Source: Micromonospora sp. MP36
Lineage (GTDB): Bacteria; Actinomycetota; Actinomycetes; Mycobacteriales; Micromonosporaceae
Assembly (NCBI RefSeq): GCF_008119785.1
Contig: NZ_VSFA01000061.1
Coordinates: 1-42,852 of the forward strand
DNA length: 42,852 bases
Reading direction: 5' to 3'
Positions 1 through 7,862 of the stretch are shown in pieces; the first letter of the stretch is position 1, and the number at the start of each line of letters is the position of its first letter. Made by a program: the position numbers and the translations under genes. The notes under the pieces are model-generated. The model was not told the DNA's origin. It saw only the letters and a program-made list of their open reading frames with translations, and searched no databases.

Positions 1-9
1 ACCAGACGA

Positions 10-42
10 AACCGGCCGGCCCAAACAAGGGGCCGGCCGGTT
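10..42 (-). terminator. Hairpin terminator after the lysozyme-like gene
   Basis: A perfect 13-bp inverted repeat (AACCGGCCGGCCC at 10-22 and its complement at 30-42) has a 7-nt loop. It lies 18 nt beyond the stop of the minus-strand gene at 61-909. There is no long U tract, which is usual for actinobacterial terminators. Confidence 0.7.
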
Positions 43-60
43 CGCGAAAGGTGCAGGAGG

Positions 61-909
61 TCACCAGAGCTGCTGGACGATATCCGCCGCCTGCTCCTCC
101 CACTGCGCGTACGCGTACGGGTAGGCGGACACCTGCACGGTCTGCGCGGCCGTGGTCAGCGGCAGGTCCTGCCAGTCGCCGACGTTCTTCAGCGCGTTGA
201 AGAACGCCTTGGACGCGTAGTCCGGGTCGGTGATCTGCTCGGGCGTACCCCAACCAACCGACGGGCGCTGCTGGAACAGGCCCTCCGAGTCGTGGTCGTT
301 GTACGTGCCCAGGTGGCCGAGGTTGTACAGCTTCGACTCCTGCAGCGAGGTCGCGACGCCGATCACGGCGCCCCGCTTCCCCACGCCGGTCTCCTTGGCC
401 GCCTTGACGATGGCCTTGGCGTTGTCGACCTGCGCGTCGTCGAGCGGGATGCGCGACTGGGCACCCTCCACGCCGTGCGGGATGAGTTCGTCCCGGCTGG
501 GGCGGTCGCCCTTGCTGGCGACCTTGTCGCTGCCGGTGGTGAGACCGGACTCGACCGTGGCGGTCTTCTCGCCGGTCGCCATGTCGATGGCGGCGACAGC
601 GCCAGCGTGCGGGCCGGTGGTGACCGGCGCGGCGAAGGCGCTCGGACCGACGGCCAGCCCACCGAGGGCGGCCACGCCCGCGATGCTCAGGGCGGCCTTA
701 CGGCGCGGGGTCTTGGTGAATTCGGGAAGCGAGCGGGTGACGAATTCGGCCTTCTCCTGCGCGGTCTTCGCGAGGGCGGGGAGCCGGCGGGCGACAAGTT
801 CTGCCTGCGCGGTCTTCGCGAGGGCGGGGAGCCGGCGGGCGACGAGTTCGGTCTTGCCTTGGGCGGTTTTGGCGATGGCCGGGAGCCATCGAGTGAAGTG
901 CTGCTTCAC
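61..909 (-). CDS. Secreted lysozyme-like protein with N-terminal repeats
   Basis: The protein has 282 aa and starts at GTG 909, with AAAGGG 8 nt upstream. Residues 8-70 are three to four imperfect repeats of 16-18 aa built on LPALAKTAQ..ELVARR. A hydrophobic segment follows at about 72-93, ending in an AFA-A signal-peptidase-like site. Residues 150-282 resemble the lysozyme/transglycosylase-like domain common in secreted actinobacterial proteins. QESKL holds the probable catalytic Glu (about 191), and the GLFQQRPSVGWGTPEQ motif is typical of that group. A role in peptidoglycan cleavage is inferred from the fold. The long basic repeat region before the signal segment is unusual, and an alternative is a cytoplasmic or membrane-tethered N-terminus. 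It is a single-gene unit that ends at a hairpin. Confidence 0.8.
   Translation of the reverse strand: MKQHFTRWLPAIAKTAQGKTELVARRLPALAKTAQAELVARRLPALAKTAQEKAEFVTRSLPEFTKTPRRKAALSIAGVAALGGLAVGPSAFAAPVTTGPHAGAVAAIDMATGEKTATVESGLTTGSDKVASKGDRPSRDELIPHGVEGAQSRIPLDDAQVDNAKAIVKAAKETGVGKRGAVIGVATSLQESKLYNLGHLGTYNDHDSEGLFQQRPSVGWGTPEQITDPDYASKAFFNALKNVGDWQDLPLTTAAQTVQVSAYPYAYAQWEEQAADIVQQLW
761..843. repeat. 35-nt direct repeat, period 48 nt, inside a coding sequence
   Basis: The same 35 nt occur at 761-795 and 809-843. The 48-nt period equals 16 codons and encodes the core of the N-terminal peptide repeat. Flanking, more diverged units extend the array on both sides. The near-identical DNA points to recent unit duplication. 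Confidence 0.85.
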
Positions 910-1169
910 GATGGTTGCCCTTTCGATCGTTACGACGCGCTCCGGGGTGAGCGAGCCTCGGGGGAACTACTGAGCGGTACGGGTTTACGTTCCGGCGGTA
1001 CGGGGGACACAACCAGCTTGACGTGTCGGTCATTCCGGAAATGCCGGAGTGGCGGGTGGCTGCGGTCCAGGTCACTCGGAGTCAGGGACGGCGGCCCCAA
1101 GGCGTAGCAAACCGGAGGAAATTCCTGAAAAGGGCAGTCAGCCGCCTGGGCGAGACGAGCACCCAGCGC

Positions 1170-2321
1170 TCAGCGGGCTGGCGGGGTACCGAACCGGACG
1201 AGGACGTGCCAGAGTTGCTTGAGGTGCTGGAGGGTGACCTCGACCGGTCCCCGGTCGGCCCACCGGTCCGGTTCCCGCACCACCGAGGCGGCGGCCCGGC
1301 CGATCAGGGCGGCATCGACCGGCTCTCCCGGGCGGGCGAACTCCGCGTGCACCCGCGCGGCCAGCGGCGGGATCGCCGGACCCCGGAATTCGGCGTCGAT
1401 GCCGTCGACCGGCAGCGCGAAGCCGGCGTGCCAGCGCAGTGGGAAGCCGTGCCGCCGGGCGATGCCGGCGAGGATCCCGCCCACCTCGGTGCCGCGGAAC
1501 GACGGGTCGACCACCAGGGCCTCGACGTCGTGGGCGAGGCTCACGTCGCCGTGGATCTGCGCCTCGATGTAGTCGTCCAGGGCCCGCCCGACCGCTCCCG
1601 ACTCCCGCTCGCCGCGGCGCAACAGCGCCCGCAGCAGGCTGTCGGTGTCCATGCCGGCCACACCGAGGCTGGCCCCGGTGCCGGCGGTTGCGGCCAGCAA
1701 TGCCGCGAGCACCGGCTCGAAGATCTCGAGGGTGCCGAAGTCCGTTGGCTGTGTGTGGCTGTCGCCGAAGCTGAAGGTGGTTCGGGCCAGGGTAGCGGGG
1801 CGCAGCCGCAGGTGGCAGGAGCCGAACCGGGGGCAGGCGCCGTCGGCGTGGTCCAGCAGGTTCAGGCCGCCGTACTTCGGGCGCTCCGCGGGGAGCACGC
1901 CGGGCCGCTGGTACGCCCCGCCGAAGAGCATCTCCTCCCAGCGGTCCCGGTCACCGCCGGGGAATGCGGTCAGTCCCCCATTGGAGATGCCGGTTTCGAA
2001 CTGGCTGCGGTAGATGCCCTCCCGGTCGAGCGCCTCGGCCACTGTGCGGCCGTCGCGCAGCAGCCGGTCCGGGTGGAAGTTCAGCGTCAACCGCCCGTGC
2101 GCGGCCACCGCCGCCATGACCTCGTCGGTCCGGTAGGCCGTACCCGAGCCGGCGAGGTGTCGGGCGATGGCGGCCAGCGCCGCGGGCCGGTCCCGCAGCG
2201 CCACGTCGCGGACGTGCCGCAGGGCGATGGTCTGTGCCGGGGTCAGCAGGGGTGGGGCGGCGGGGTCGGACACGGCCGCGAGTATGGCCGGCGGTCGGCC
2301 GCTCCGCTGGCGTATTTCCAC
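1170..2321 (-). CDS. DUF3626-like protein
   Basis: The protein has 383 aa. It matches what I remember of the DUF3626 family: NFHPDR near residue 80, then the contiguous YRSQFETGISNGGLTA block, WEEMLFGGAY and ERPKYGGLNL. Function is unknown. The spaced R, S/T and E-containing blocks are reminiscent of ADP-ribosyltransferase cores, but I cannot establish that. The ATG at 2321 lies 3 nt after the stop of the upstream VOC gene, so the two are probably co-transcribed. A GTG at 2273 (VSDPAAP) is an alternative start and would better match a compact N-terminus. Confidence 0.7.
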   Translation of the reverse strand: MEIRQRSGRPPAILAAVSDPAAPPLLTPAQTIALRHVRDVALRDRPAALAAIARHLAGSGTAYRTDEVMAAVAAHGRLTLNFHPDRLLRDGRTVAEALDREGIYRSQFETGISNGGLTAFPGGDRDRWEEMLFGGAYQRPGVLPAERPKYGGLNLLDHADGACPRFGSCHLRLRPATLARTTFSFGDSHTQPTDFGTLEIFEPVLAALLAATAGTGASLGVAGMDTDSLLRALLRRGERESGAVGRALDDYIEAQIHGDVSLAHDVEALVVDPSFRGTEVGGILAGIARRHGFPLRWHAGFALPVDGIDAEFRGPAIPPLAARVHAEFARPGEPVDAALIGRAAASVVREPDRWADRGPVEVTLQHLKQLWHVLVRFGTPPAR

Positions 2322-2324
2322 CTG

Positions 2325-2789
2325 TCAGGCGTCGGTGCCGAACCCGTTCCGGGTGCCGCGCTCCTCTGGCGTGAGCAGTTCCTGGAAGACGGTGAGGTGC
2401 AGGCCGGCCGGTCCGTCGAGGCGGGCGTTGAGCGACTGCCACGGGGTGACCGTCGGCGGGGCGACCTCCGTGGCGCCGGCGGCGACCAGGCGGTCGGTCA
2501 CCGCGCGGCTGTCATCCACTTCGAACGCCACCCGCAACCGCGGCGCGACCTGTCGCCCGACCTCCACCTCGTCGATCATCCGCTTCTGCGCGGGGTTGGC
2601 CAACTCCAGGGTGGCCCGGCCGGCGTCCAGGATCACCACCCGAGCACCGTCGCCGCCGGAGTACGCCGCCTGTTCGGGCAGGCCCAGGGCGTCCCGGAAG
2701 AAGGCGACCGCGGCGTCGTAGTCGTCGGCCTCGACGACGAGACGCAACTGGCGGACGGTCGGCGGCCGGTGGTCTCCCTGTGCGGTCAT
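2325..2789 (-). CDS. Glyoxalase/VOC-family protein
   Basis: The protein has 154 aa and starts at ATG 2789 (MTAQGDH); an in-frame ATG further upstream would add 22 residues unlike the family. It shows the beta-alpha-beta-beta-beta VOC pattern twice: QLRLVVEADDYDAAVAFFRDALGL, then RVAFEVDDSRAVTDRLVAAGATEVAPP and LHLTVFQEL. VOC proteins bind metal and act as lyases, dioxygenases or resistance proteins. The substrate cannot be read here. Metal-ligand positions look incomplete, with no His at the first strand. It is first in a two-gene unit with the DUF3626-like gene. Confidence 0.8.
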   Translation of the reverse strand: MTAQGDHRPPTVRQLRLVVEADDYDAAVAFFRDALGLPEQAAYSGGDGARVVILDAGRATLELANPAQKRMIDEVEVGRQVAPRLRVAFEVDDSRAVTDRLVAAGATEVAPPTVTPWQSLNARLDGPAGLHLTVFQELLTPEERGTRNGFGTDA

Positions 2790-3875
2790 GGCAGCCGATC
2801 CTAGTCGCGCCCCGGCAGACGGAAATGTGAGCTGCGCGGCGACGCCATCGACCACGGCCTCGGCGTGGGGCGGGACACGGCGGGAGTGGCGGAATCCGGC
2901 GGGGCGGGCCCGCCCCGCCGGAACCCTTCTTCAATGTTGCTCAAGCGTGCCACTTCCGCAACGGACCGTAACCTTTCGGTGCCAACGTCGTTGACACGCT
3001 GGACGAGATGGCGGTGGCGGCAGCGTACGTCACCGTCGTCTCATCCCGCGCCTGGCCGAGCCGGCCGCGCTTCGACCCGGCCGCCGCCCGCTGCCGCTCC
3101 GCTGGAGCTGTCGAGATGCTGCCACGCCAGCCCGTCGGCGTCCTGTGGGAGAGCTCGGGAGCCACGGCTCGGCATTCGGCGAGGGTTCGTTCACCTGCCC
3201 GGGGGCGGGTGCCAGAGCCTGGCCGACGCGACAGCCGACGCCGGGCGGCCGTGGCAGCCCCTCACCCATCCGGGAACCCGCGCAAACCGGCCATGGCGGC
3301 CTGGGCCCGAAATGGAAGGCGACGCGGCCGCGGCGCGCATTGGGCCTGGCTGGGCGCAGTACACGCGGCCGACAACCACCCTCAGACCGGCGATACCTGA
3401 CGGTTGCTGTCGAAAACCCACCACACCTACCGGGTGTCGGGATATGCATCGAGCCCAGTCGATGGATGGGGAAGCCTTCTGACAAATATATGACACCTCC
3501 GTACGGCCCACTGGAAGCGATCCCAGTACCATTAAGGACACTTCACCGAATCGTTGCGGAGCGCAGAATAGAAGCCATAAATCATCATCTTCAGCCACCG
3601 GGCCGCCACGTCGTCGCACTCTGTCACCCCAGCAGCCCGCCCCAGCCATCACCGACAGTAGTCTGCTCGTCGCGGTGGATGTTGCACCGGCCAGTGGGCC
3701 CCCGCTAGCATCGGCTCGGCGCCAGAACAGTGGCAGACGCCAATTGCTCGGGCCCATCGGATACGAACGGATAGGCCAACTCCAGTGGCGGCGGATCCGC
3801 CGTGGCAACATTTCCGAATGGGTAGAACAATGCGTCGACGAGCCACCGTTCCGCCGTTTCGGCAAGGGGGAGGCT
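2790..3875. other. 1.1 kb intergenic stretch, partly low GC
   Basis: I find no reading frame here with recognisable protein content, although several GC-driven open frames exist on both strands. The stretch holds a perfect 28-bp palindrome (2895-2922). GC drops to about 50% in the two 60-base rows at 3481-3600 (30 of 60 each, counted by hand), compared with clearly higher GC in neighbouring genes. It may be the remnant of a lost or imported gene, or a long regulatory region for the AraC-type gene. Confidence 0.6.
2895..2922. terminator. Perfect 28-bp GC palindrome
   Basis: TCCGGCGGGGCGGG is followed directly by its reverse complement. On the plus strand it is trailed by CCTTCTT. It is terminator-like, but no gene clearly ends here. 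It lies about 105 bp upstream of the minus-strand VOC start. Confidence 0.45.
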
Positions 3876-4661
3876 TTGAAGGATCCGTGTGTGAGGGCTG
3901 CCGAACGAGTCATTGAATACATGCAGGAGAATCTTGCAAATCAATTGACCATTGACGACATGGCAAAGACAGCCCTGTTCAGCAAGTTCCATTTTTCCCG
4001 TATCTTCCAGCGAGCCACCGGAGTCTCGCCCGGGCGGTTCCTCTTCGCCCTGCGACTGCAGCAGGCCAAGCGCCTGCTGAGGTCCACCTCGCTCAGTGTC
4101 GCGGACGTGAGCCTACAAGTCGGCTACTCCAGCGTCGGGACGTTCAGCTCGCGGTTCACCCGCAGCGTCGGCCTGTCACCCACCCGGTACCGGCGGCTGG
4201 GGGGATTCACCACCCACGTCCCCATCGCCGATGGGCACGCGGTCGCCAACCGTCCGAGAGGGACGGTACGCGGGCGGATCACCGGTGCCCCCGGGCTGCC
4301 CACCAGCCGGGTCTTCGTGGGCATGTTCCCGCAGCGGATCCCCGAGGGCCGGCCCGTGCAGTGCCGCATTCTCGACACTCCGGGACCGTTCACGCTCGAC
4401 CCGGTACCGGCCGGAACCTGGCACCTGCTGGCCCACTCGGTCGGGCCCGACGAGGAGGCGGTGCCGGCGGCGGAGGCCACCTGGGTCGGCAGCATCGGAC
4501 CCCTGCTGATCACCCGGAACAGCTTCCTGGAGGTCGAGCTGTCGCTGCAGCCCATGCGGATCGTCGACCCGCCCGTACTGCTCGCGTTGCTGGACGCCCG
4601 GCAGTCGGCGCTGCGGCGGGAGCGGGCACGCCGGCGGGCGGTCGGCGCCGTCCACGGCTGA
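3876..4661 (+). CDS. AraC-family regulator with C-terminal accessory domain
   Basis: The protein has 261 aa if translation begins at TTG 3876, where AAGGGGGAGG stands just upstream; GTG 3891 is an alternative. The frame is open further upstream but the extra residues look non-coding. The AraC/XylS double helix-turn-helix comes first (residues about 5-105: LANQLTIDDMAKTALFSKFHFSRIFQRATGVSP, then LSVADVSLQVGYSSVGTFSSRFTRSVGLSPTRYR). A beta-rich domain of about 120 aa follows (GTVRGRITG, RVFVGMFPQRIPEGRP, GTWHLLAHSV) and resembles a carboxypeptidase-regulatory-like fold. The first 100 nt are AT-richer (25 of 60 GC at 3901-3960) than the 3' half. No adjacent co-oriented target is evident. Confidence 0.8.
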   Translation: MKDPCVRAAERVIEYMQENLANQLTIDDMAKTALFSKFHFSRIFQRATGVSPGRFLFALRLQQAKRLLRSTSLSVADVSLQVGYSSVGTFSSRFTRSVGLSPTRYRRLGGFTTHVPIADGHAVANRPRGTVRGRITGAPGLPTSRVFVGMFPQRIPEGRPVQCRILDTPGPFTLDPVPAGTWHLLAHSVGPDEEAVPAAEATWVGSIGPLLITRNSFLEVELSLQPMRIVDPPVLLALLDARQSALRRERARRRAVGAVHG

Positions 4662-4675
4662 CGTCGACCCCAGGT

Positions 4676-4707
4676 CCCCCGCACCGCCGCCGTCGTCGGT
4701 GCGGGGG
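4676..4707 (+). terminator. Terminator hairpin after the AraC-type gene
   Basis: A perfect 11-bp inverted repeat (CCCCCGCACCG at 4676-4686, complement at 4697-4707) with a 10-nt loop begins 15 nt after the stop codon. Confidence 0.75.
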
Positions 4708-4839
4708 CCCCACCCGTGCCCGTCACCGGCGACGCCGGAGCGCCCCATGCCGAGTCGCACGGCGCCGACGAACCGGTCGGCGCGGCCCGCGTCGCTCCGC
4801 AGCGGAACGCCCAGCCGGACGGCGGCAGGCCGCGGAGGG

Positions 4840-4853
4840 GTCACCGTAATGAC
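4840..4853. promoter_or_regulatory. Possible upstream operator of the HxlR gene
   Basis: GTCACCGTAATGAC has GTCA/TGAC ends like the element at 4938-4951, 98 bp away. Two related elements before a winged-helix regulator suggest autoregulation. This is weak evidence on its own. Confidence 0.3.
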
Positions 4854-4937
4854 GCGCAGTCAACCTCGCACAGTCCGCTCCCTCGTCCCGGACGGCACCG
4901 CCCGGCGGTCCGCCACCCATCGGTCGATGTCGACGCC

Positions 4938-4951
4938 GTCATTAAGATGAC
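4938..4951 (+). promoter_or_regulatory. Leaderless promoter -10 and palindrome of the HxlR gene
   Basis: GTCATTAAGATGAC is an inverted repeat with 5-bp arms. It contains TAAGAT (4943-4948), a TANNNT -10 hexamer that ends 6 nt before the ATG at 4955. This geometry predicts a leaderless transcript with the repressor site over the -10. Confidence 0.5.
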
Positions 4952-4954
4952 CGG

Positions 4955-5416
4955 ATGCACAACCGGTTCTACGCCGGCCAGACCTGTTCGATCGCCCGGG
5001 CTCTCGACGTGGTCGGCGAGCGGTGGAGCCTGCTGATCGTCCGCGAGGCGCTGCTCGGAGCGACCCGCTTCGACGCGTTCCTGCGTAACCTCGGGATCGC
5101 CCGCAACGTGCTGGCCGACCGGCTCGGCACGCTGGTGGGCGGGGGCGTGCTGCAGCGGGTGCCCTACCAGGAGCGCCCGCTGCGGCACGAGTACCACCTC
5201 ACCGACCGTGGACGGGAACTGGTGCCGGTCGTCCTGGCCCTCATGCAGTGGGGGGACCGGCACTTCGCCGGCCCGGCCGGCCCGCCCCGGCTCGCCGCGC
5301 ACGACGGCTGCGGCGGAGCGGCCCGGGCCGTCATGCACTGCGTCGAGTGCGACCGGCCGCTCACCCCCGCGGAGGTGACCACCCGCCCCAACCCGGAGCA
5401 CGTTCCGCCCCGGTGA
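4955..5416 (+). CDS. HxlR-family winged-helix regulator
   Basis: The protein has 153 aa. Residues 10-105 carry the HxlR signature CSIARALDVVGERWSLLIVREAL, then FDAFLRNLGIARNVLADRLGTLVGGGVLQRVPY and EYHLTDRGRELVPVVLALMQWGD. A C-terminal tail has a CVEC pair that could bind metal or be redox-active. HxlR proteins are dimeric repressors or activators that often respond to electrophiles or oxidants. The start lies 6 nt after a -10-like hexamer, without a Shine-Dalgarno sequence, so leaderless initiation is likely. The TrmO gene follows 117 nt downstream on the same strand. Confidence 0.88.
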   Translation: MHNRFYAGQTCSIARALDVVGERWSLLIVREALLGATRFDAFLRNLGIARNVLADRLGTLVGGGVLQRVPYQERPLRHEYHLTDRGRELVPVVLALMQWGDRHFAGPAGPPRLAAHDGCGGAARAVMHCVECDRPLTPAEVTTRPNPEHVPPR

Positions 5417-5533
5417 CGCCGGACCGGCACGACGGCCGCGCCCAGGTCGGGCCACCCGCCGGCGGCCCAGTTCGCGGTGCTGCCGCGGCCGCGCGGCCTG
5501 GTGATCGGGCACGCCCTGTGCGAGCTTGTACTG

Positions 5534-5956
5534 ATGCACACTCATGAGTCCGGCGCCGGGTACGCGCTGCGGCCCGTCGGCCGGGTCGAGTCCCCGCTGA
5601 CCGATCCGGCGCTGGCGCCCAAGCAGGGCGACGAGGGGGCACCGGAGGCGTGGCTGGTCTTCGACGAGGCGTACGCCCCGGCGCTGCGCGGCCTGGCGCC
5701 CGGCGCGGACCTGCTGGTGCTGACCTGGCTGGACCGGGCGCAGCGGGACGTGCTCGTGGTGCACCCGCGGGGCGACCGGTCCCGCCCGGAAACCGGGGTG
5801 TTCGGCACCCGCTCGCCGCACCGGCCTAACCCGATCGGGCTGCACCGGGTGCGAGTACGGGAGGTGACCGGCCTGCGGGTGCGGGTGGCCGACCTGGAGG
5901 CGGTGGACGGCACGCCCGTACTCGACCTCAAGCCGGTGCTAGACGGCGAGCGCTGA
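5534..5956 (+). CDS. trmO: TsaA/TrmO-type tRNA methyltransferase
   Basis: The protein has 140 aa and starts at ATG 5534 (MHTHESG). It carries the family signature FGTRSPHRPNPIGLHRV and the closing block AVDGTPVLDLKPVL. TrmO uses SAM to N6-methylate the threonylcarbamoyl-adenosine at position 37 of certain tRNAs. This version consists only of the core beta-barrel domain and lacks the C-terminal extension of the E. coli enzyme, as is common in actinobacteria. It ends in front of a bidirectional hairpin. The SAM-dependent role is inferred from the family; actinobacterial short forms have not all been tested. Confidence 0.85.
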   Translation: MHTHESGAGYALRPVGRVESPLTDPALAPKQGDEGAPEAWLVFDEAYAPALRGLAPGADLLVLTWLDRAQRDVLVVHPRGDRSRPETGVFGTRSPHRPNPIGLHRVRVREVTGLRVRVADLEAVDGTPVLDLKPVLDGER

Positions 5957-5966
5957 TGCCGGCGGT

Positions 5967-5995
5967 GCCCGGCCGGGTCGGCGACCCGGCCGGGC
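5967..5995. terminator. Bidirectional terminator between trmO and the MBL gene
   Basis: A perfect 13-bp inverted repeat (GCCCGGCCGGGTC, complement at 5983-5995) with a 3-nt loop sits between two convergent genes ending at 5956 and 6003. Confidence 0.8.
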
Positions 5996-6002
5996 GGTCG
6001 GC

Positions 6003-6632
6003 TCAGTGGCCGCGGGCGATCCACTCGTCGAGGTGTGGCGCCTCGGCGCTGATGGTGGTGTCGTCGCCGTGTCCGGTGTGGACCACGGTCTGCGGCGGCA
6101 GGGTGAGCAGCCGGGTCCGGATCGACTCGATGATGGTGCCGAAGTCGCTGTAGGAGCGGCCGGTGGCTCCGGGCCCGCCGGCGAAGAGGGTGTCGCCGGT
6201 GAAGACGGCGCCGAGGTCGGCGGCGTGCAGGCTGCAGGCCCCCGGGCTGTGCCCGGGGGTGTGCAGCACGCGCAGGGTGGTGCCGCCGACCGCGATGGTC
6301 TGGCCGTCGGTCAGCTCCCCGTCGGGTGGGGTGTCCGGGTGGACGAGGTCCCAGAGCACCCGGTCGGCGGGGTGCAGCAGCACCGGGGCGCCGGTGGCCC
6401 GGGCCAGCTCGGGCGCGACCCGCACGTGGTCGTCGTGCGCGTGGGTGGCCAGGATGGCGACGACCCGGCGGTCGTCGACGACCTTGCGGATGGCGGCCAC
6501 GTCGTGCGGGGCGTCGACGACGACGCACTCGGCGTCGTCGCCGACCACCCAGACGTTGTTGTCGACGTCGAAGGTCTGCCCGTCCAGGGAGAACGTGCCG
6601 GAGGTGACGGTGTGATCGACGCGGGCGGTCAC
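6003..6632 (-). CDS. Metallo-beta-lactamase-fold hydrolase paired with mscR
   Basis: The protein has 209 aa. Metal ligands are intact: THAHDDH (HxHxDH), HTPGHSPG, FTGDTLF and a final HTGHGDD. It starts at GTG 6632, overlapping the stop of the mycothiol dehydrogenase by 4 nt, so the two are translationally coupled. The same pair occurs next to mscR in mycobacteria (Rv2259/Rv2260). The likely job is hydrolysis of a thioester such as S-formyl-mycothiol, analogous to glyoxalase II. That substrate is inferred from context. Confidence 0.88.
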   Translation of the reverse strand: MTARVDHTVTSGTFSLDGQTFDVDNNVWVVGDDAECVVVDAPHDVAAIRKVVDDRRVVAILATHAHDDHVRVAPELARATGAPVLLHPADRVLWDLVHPDTPPDGELTDGQTIAVGGTTLRVLHTPGHSPGACSLHAADLGAVFTGDTLFAGGPGATGRSYSDFGTIIESIRTRLLTLPPQTVVHTGHGDDTTISAEAPHLDEWIARGH

Positions 6633-7717
6633 GGGAAGACCACCACCGAGCGGAGCACGTCGCCGTGGTGCATCCGGGTGAACGCCTCCTCGACCTGGTC
6701 GAGGGCGATCTCCTCGGTGACGAACGCGTCCAGGTCGAGGCGGCCCTGCCGGTACAGCTCGGTGAGCATCGGGAAGTCGCGGCTGGGCAGGCAGTCGCCG
6801 TACCAGCTGGACTTGAGCGCGCCGCCGCGGCCGAACACGTCCAGCAGCGGCAGCTCGATCTTCATGTCCGGGGTGGGTACGCCGACCAGCACCACCGTGC
6901 CGGCCAGGTCGCGGGCGTAGAAGGCCTGCTTCCAGGTCTCCGGGCGGCCCACCGCGTCGATGACCACGTCGGCGCCGAAGCCGCCGGTGGCGGCGCGGAT
7001 CGCCTCAACCGGATCGTCGTCGGAGGCGTTGACCGTGTGGGTGGCGCCGAACTTGCGGGCCCAGTCGAGCTTGCGGGAGTCGGTGTCCACCGCGATGATC
7101 GTCGTCGCCCCGGCCAGGGCCGCCCCGGCGACCGCCGCGTCACCGACGCCGCCGCAGCCGATCACCGCGACCGAGTCGCCGCGGGTCACCTGGCCGGTGT
7201 TCATCGCCGCGCCGAGGCCGGCCATCACGCCGCAGCCGAGCAGACCGACGGCGGCGGGCCGGGCGGCCGGGTCGACCTTGGTGCACTGCCCGGCGTGGAC
7301 GAGGGTCTTCTCGGCGAACGCGCCGATGCCGAGGGCGGGGGTGAGCTCGGTGCCGTCGGTGAGGGTCATCTTCTGCGCGGCGTTGTGGGTGTTGAAGCAG
7401 TACCAGGGGCGGCCGCGGCGGCAGGCGCGGCACTGGCCGCAGACCGCCCGCCAGTTGAGCACCACGAAGTCGCCGGGGGCCACCTCGGTGACCCCCTCCC
7501 CCACCTGCTCGACGATGCCGGCCGCCTCGTGGCCGAGCAGGAACGGGTACTCGTCGGTGATGCCGCCCTCGCGGTAGTGCAGGTCGGTGTGGCACACCCC
7601 GCAGGACTGGACGCGGACCACCGCCTCGCCCGGCCCCGGGTCGGGCACCACGATCGTGGTGACCTCCACCGGCGCGCCCTTGCGCCGCGACACGACTCCC
7701 CGGACTTCCTGGCTCAC
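6629..7717 (-). CDS. mscR: S-(hydroxymethyl)mycothiol dehydrogenase
   Basis: The protein has 362 aa and is a zinc-dependent medium-chain dehydrogenase. The catalytic zinc site is CGVCHTD plus GHEAAG. The structural zinc cysteines are CGQCRACRRGRPWYC. The nucleotide-binding loop is GCGGVGDAAV. The sequence closely follows the mycothiol-dependent formaldehyde dehydrogenase/S-nitrosomycothiol reductase family, which detoxifies formaldehyde (as its mycothiol adduct) and nitric oxide. It starts at GTG 7717 with GGAGGGG just upstream. It is first in a two-gene operon with the MBL hydrolase. Its presence implies a mycothiol-producing host. Confidence 0.93.
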   Translation of the reverse strand: MSQEVRGVVSRRKGAPVEVTTIVVPDPGPGEAVVRVQSCGVCHTDLHYREGGITDEYPFLLGHEAAGIVEQVGEGVTEVAPGDFVVLNWRAVCGQCRACRRGRPWYCFNTHNAAQKMTLTDGTELTPALGIGAFAEKTLVHAGQCTKVDPAARPAAVGLLGCGVMAGLGAAMNTGQVTRGDSVAVIGCGGVGDAAVAGAALAGATTIIAVDTDSRKLDWARKFGATHTVNASDDDPVEAIRAATGGFGADVVIDAVGRPETWKQAFYARDLAGTVVLVGVPTPDMKIELPLLDVFGRGGALKSSWYGDCLPSRDFPMLTELYRQGRLDLDAFVTEEIALDQVEEAFTRMHHGDVLRSVVVFP

Positions 7718-7862
7718 TGGCCCCTCCTGCCGTCGACGATCACGTCTCTGGAGCGAACCTACCGCCGATCACCACTGCCGGGCTCGCCGGTGTGAGGCGG
7801 GTTATCCGGCGCGTCGCCGGGTACGCGGGGGCCCGGGTTGTCCGGCACCGACGGGAGTGATC

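Noticed and set aside
910..1169. Possible c-di-AMP (ydaO-type) riboswitch before the lysozyme-like gene
   Set aside because: This position is common for that riboswitch in actinobacteria, but the minus-strand sequence lacks the GGGGAACC / GGGGTGAATC core arrangement I would expect. The CGGGGGAAC string is on the wrong strand.
2964..2972. GACCGTAAC, matching one half of the island operator
   Set aside because: The left half is absent and no island gene is near. It is probably a chance match.
2990..3030. TTGACA in the gap as a promoter
   Set aside because: No -10-like hexamer follows at the right distance and no gene begins downstream within reach.
3191..3922. Minus-strand frame of 243 codons across the low-GC gap
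   Set aside because: No domain, no ribosome binding site and no sensible amino-acid composition; it overlaps the AraC-type start region.
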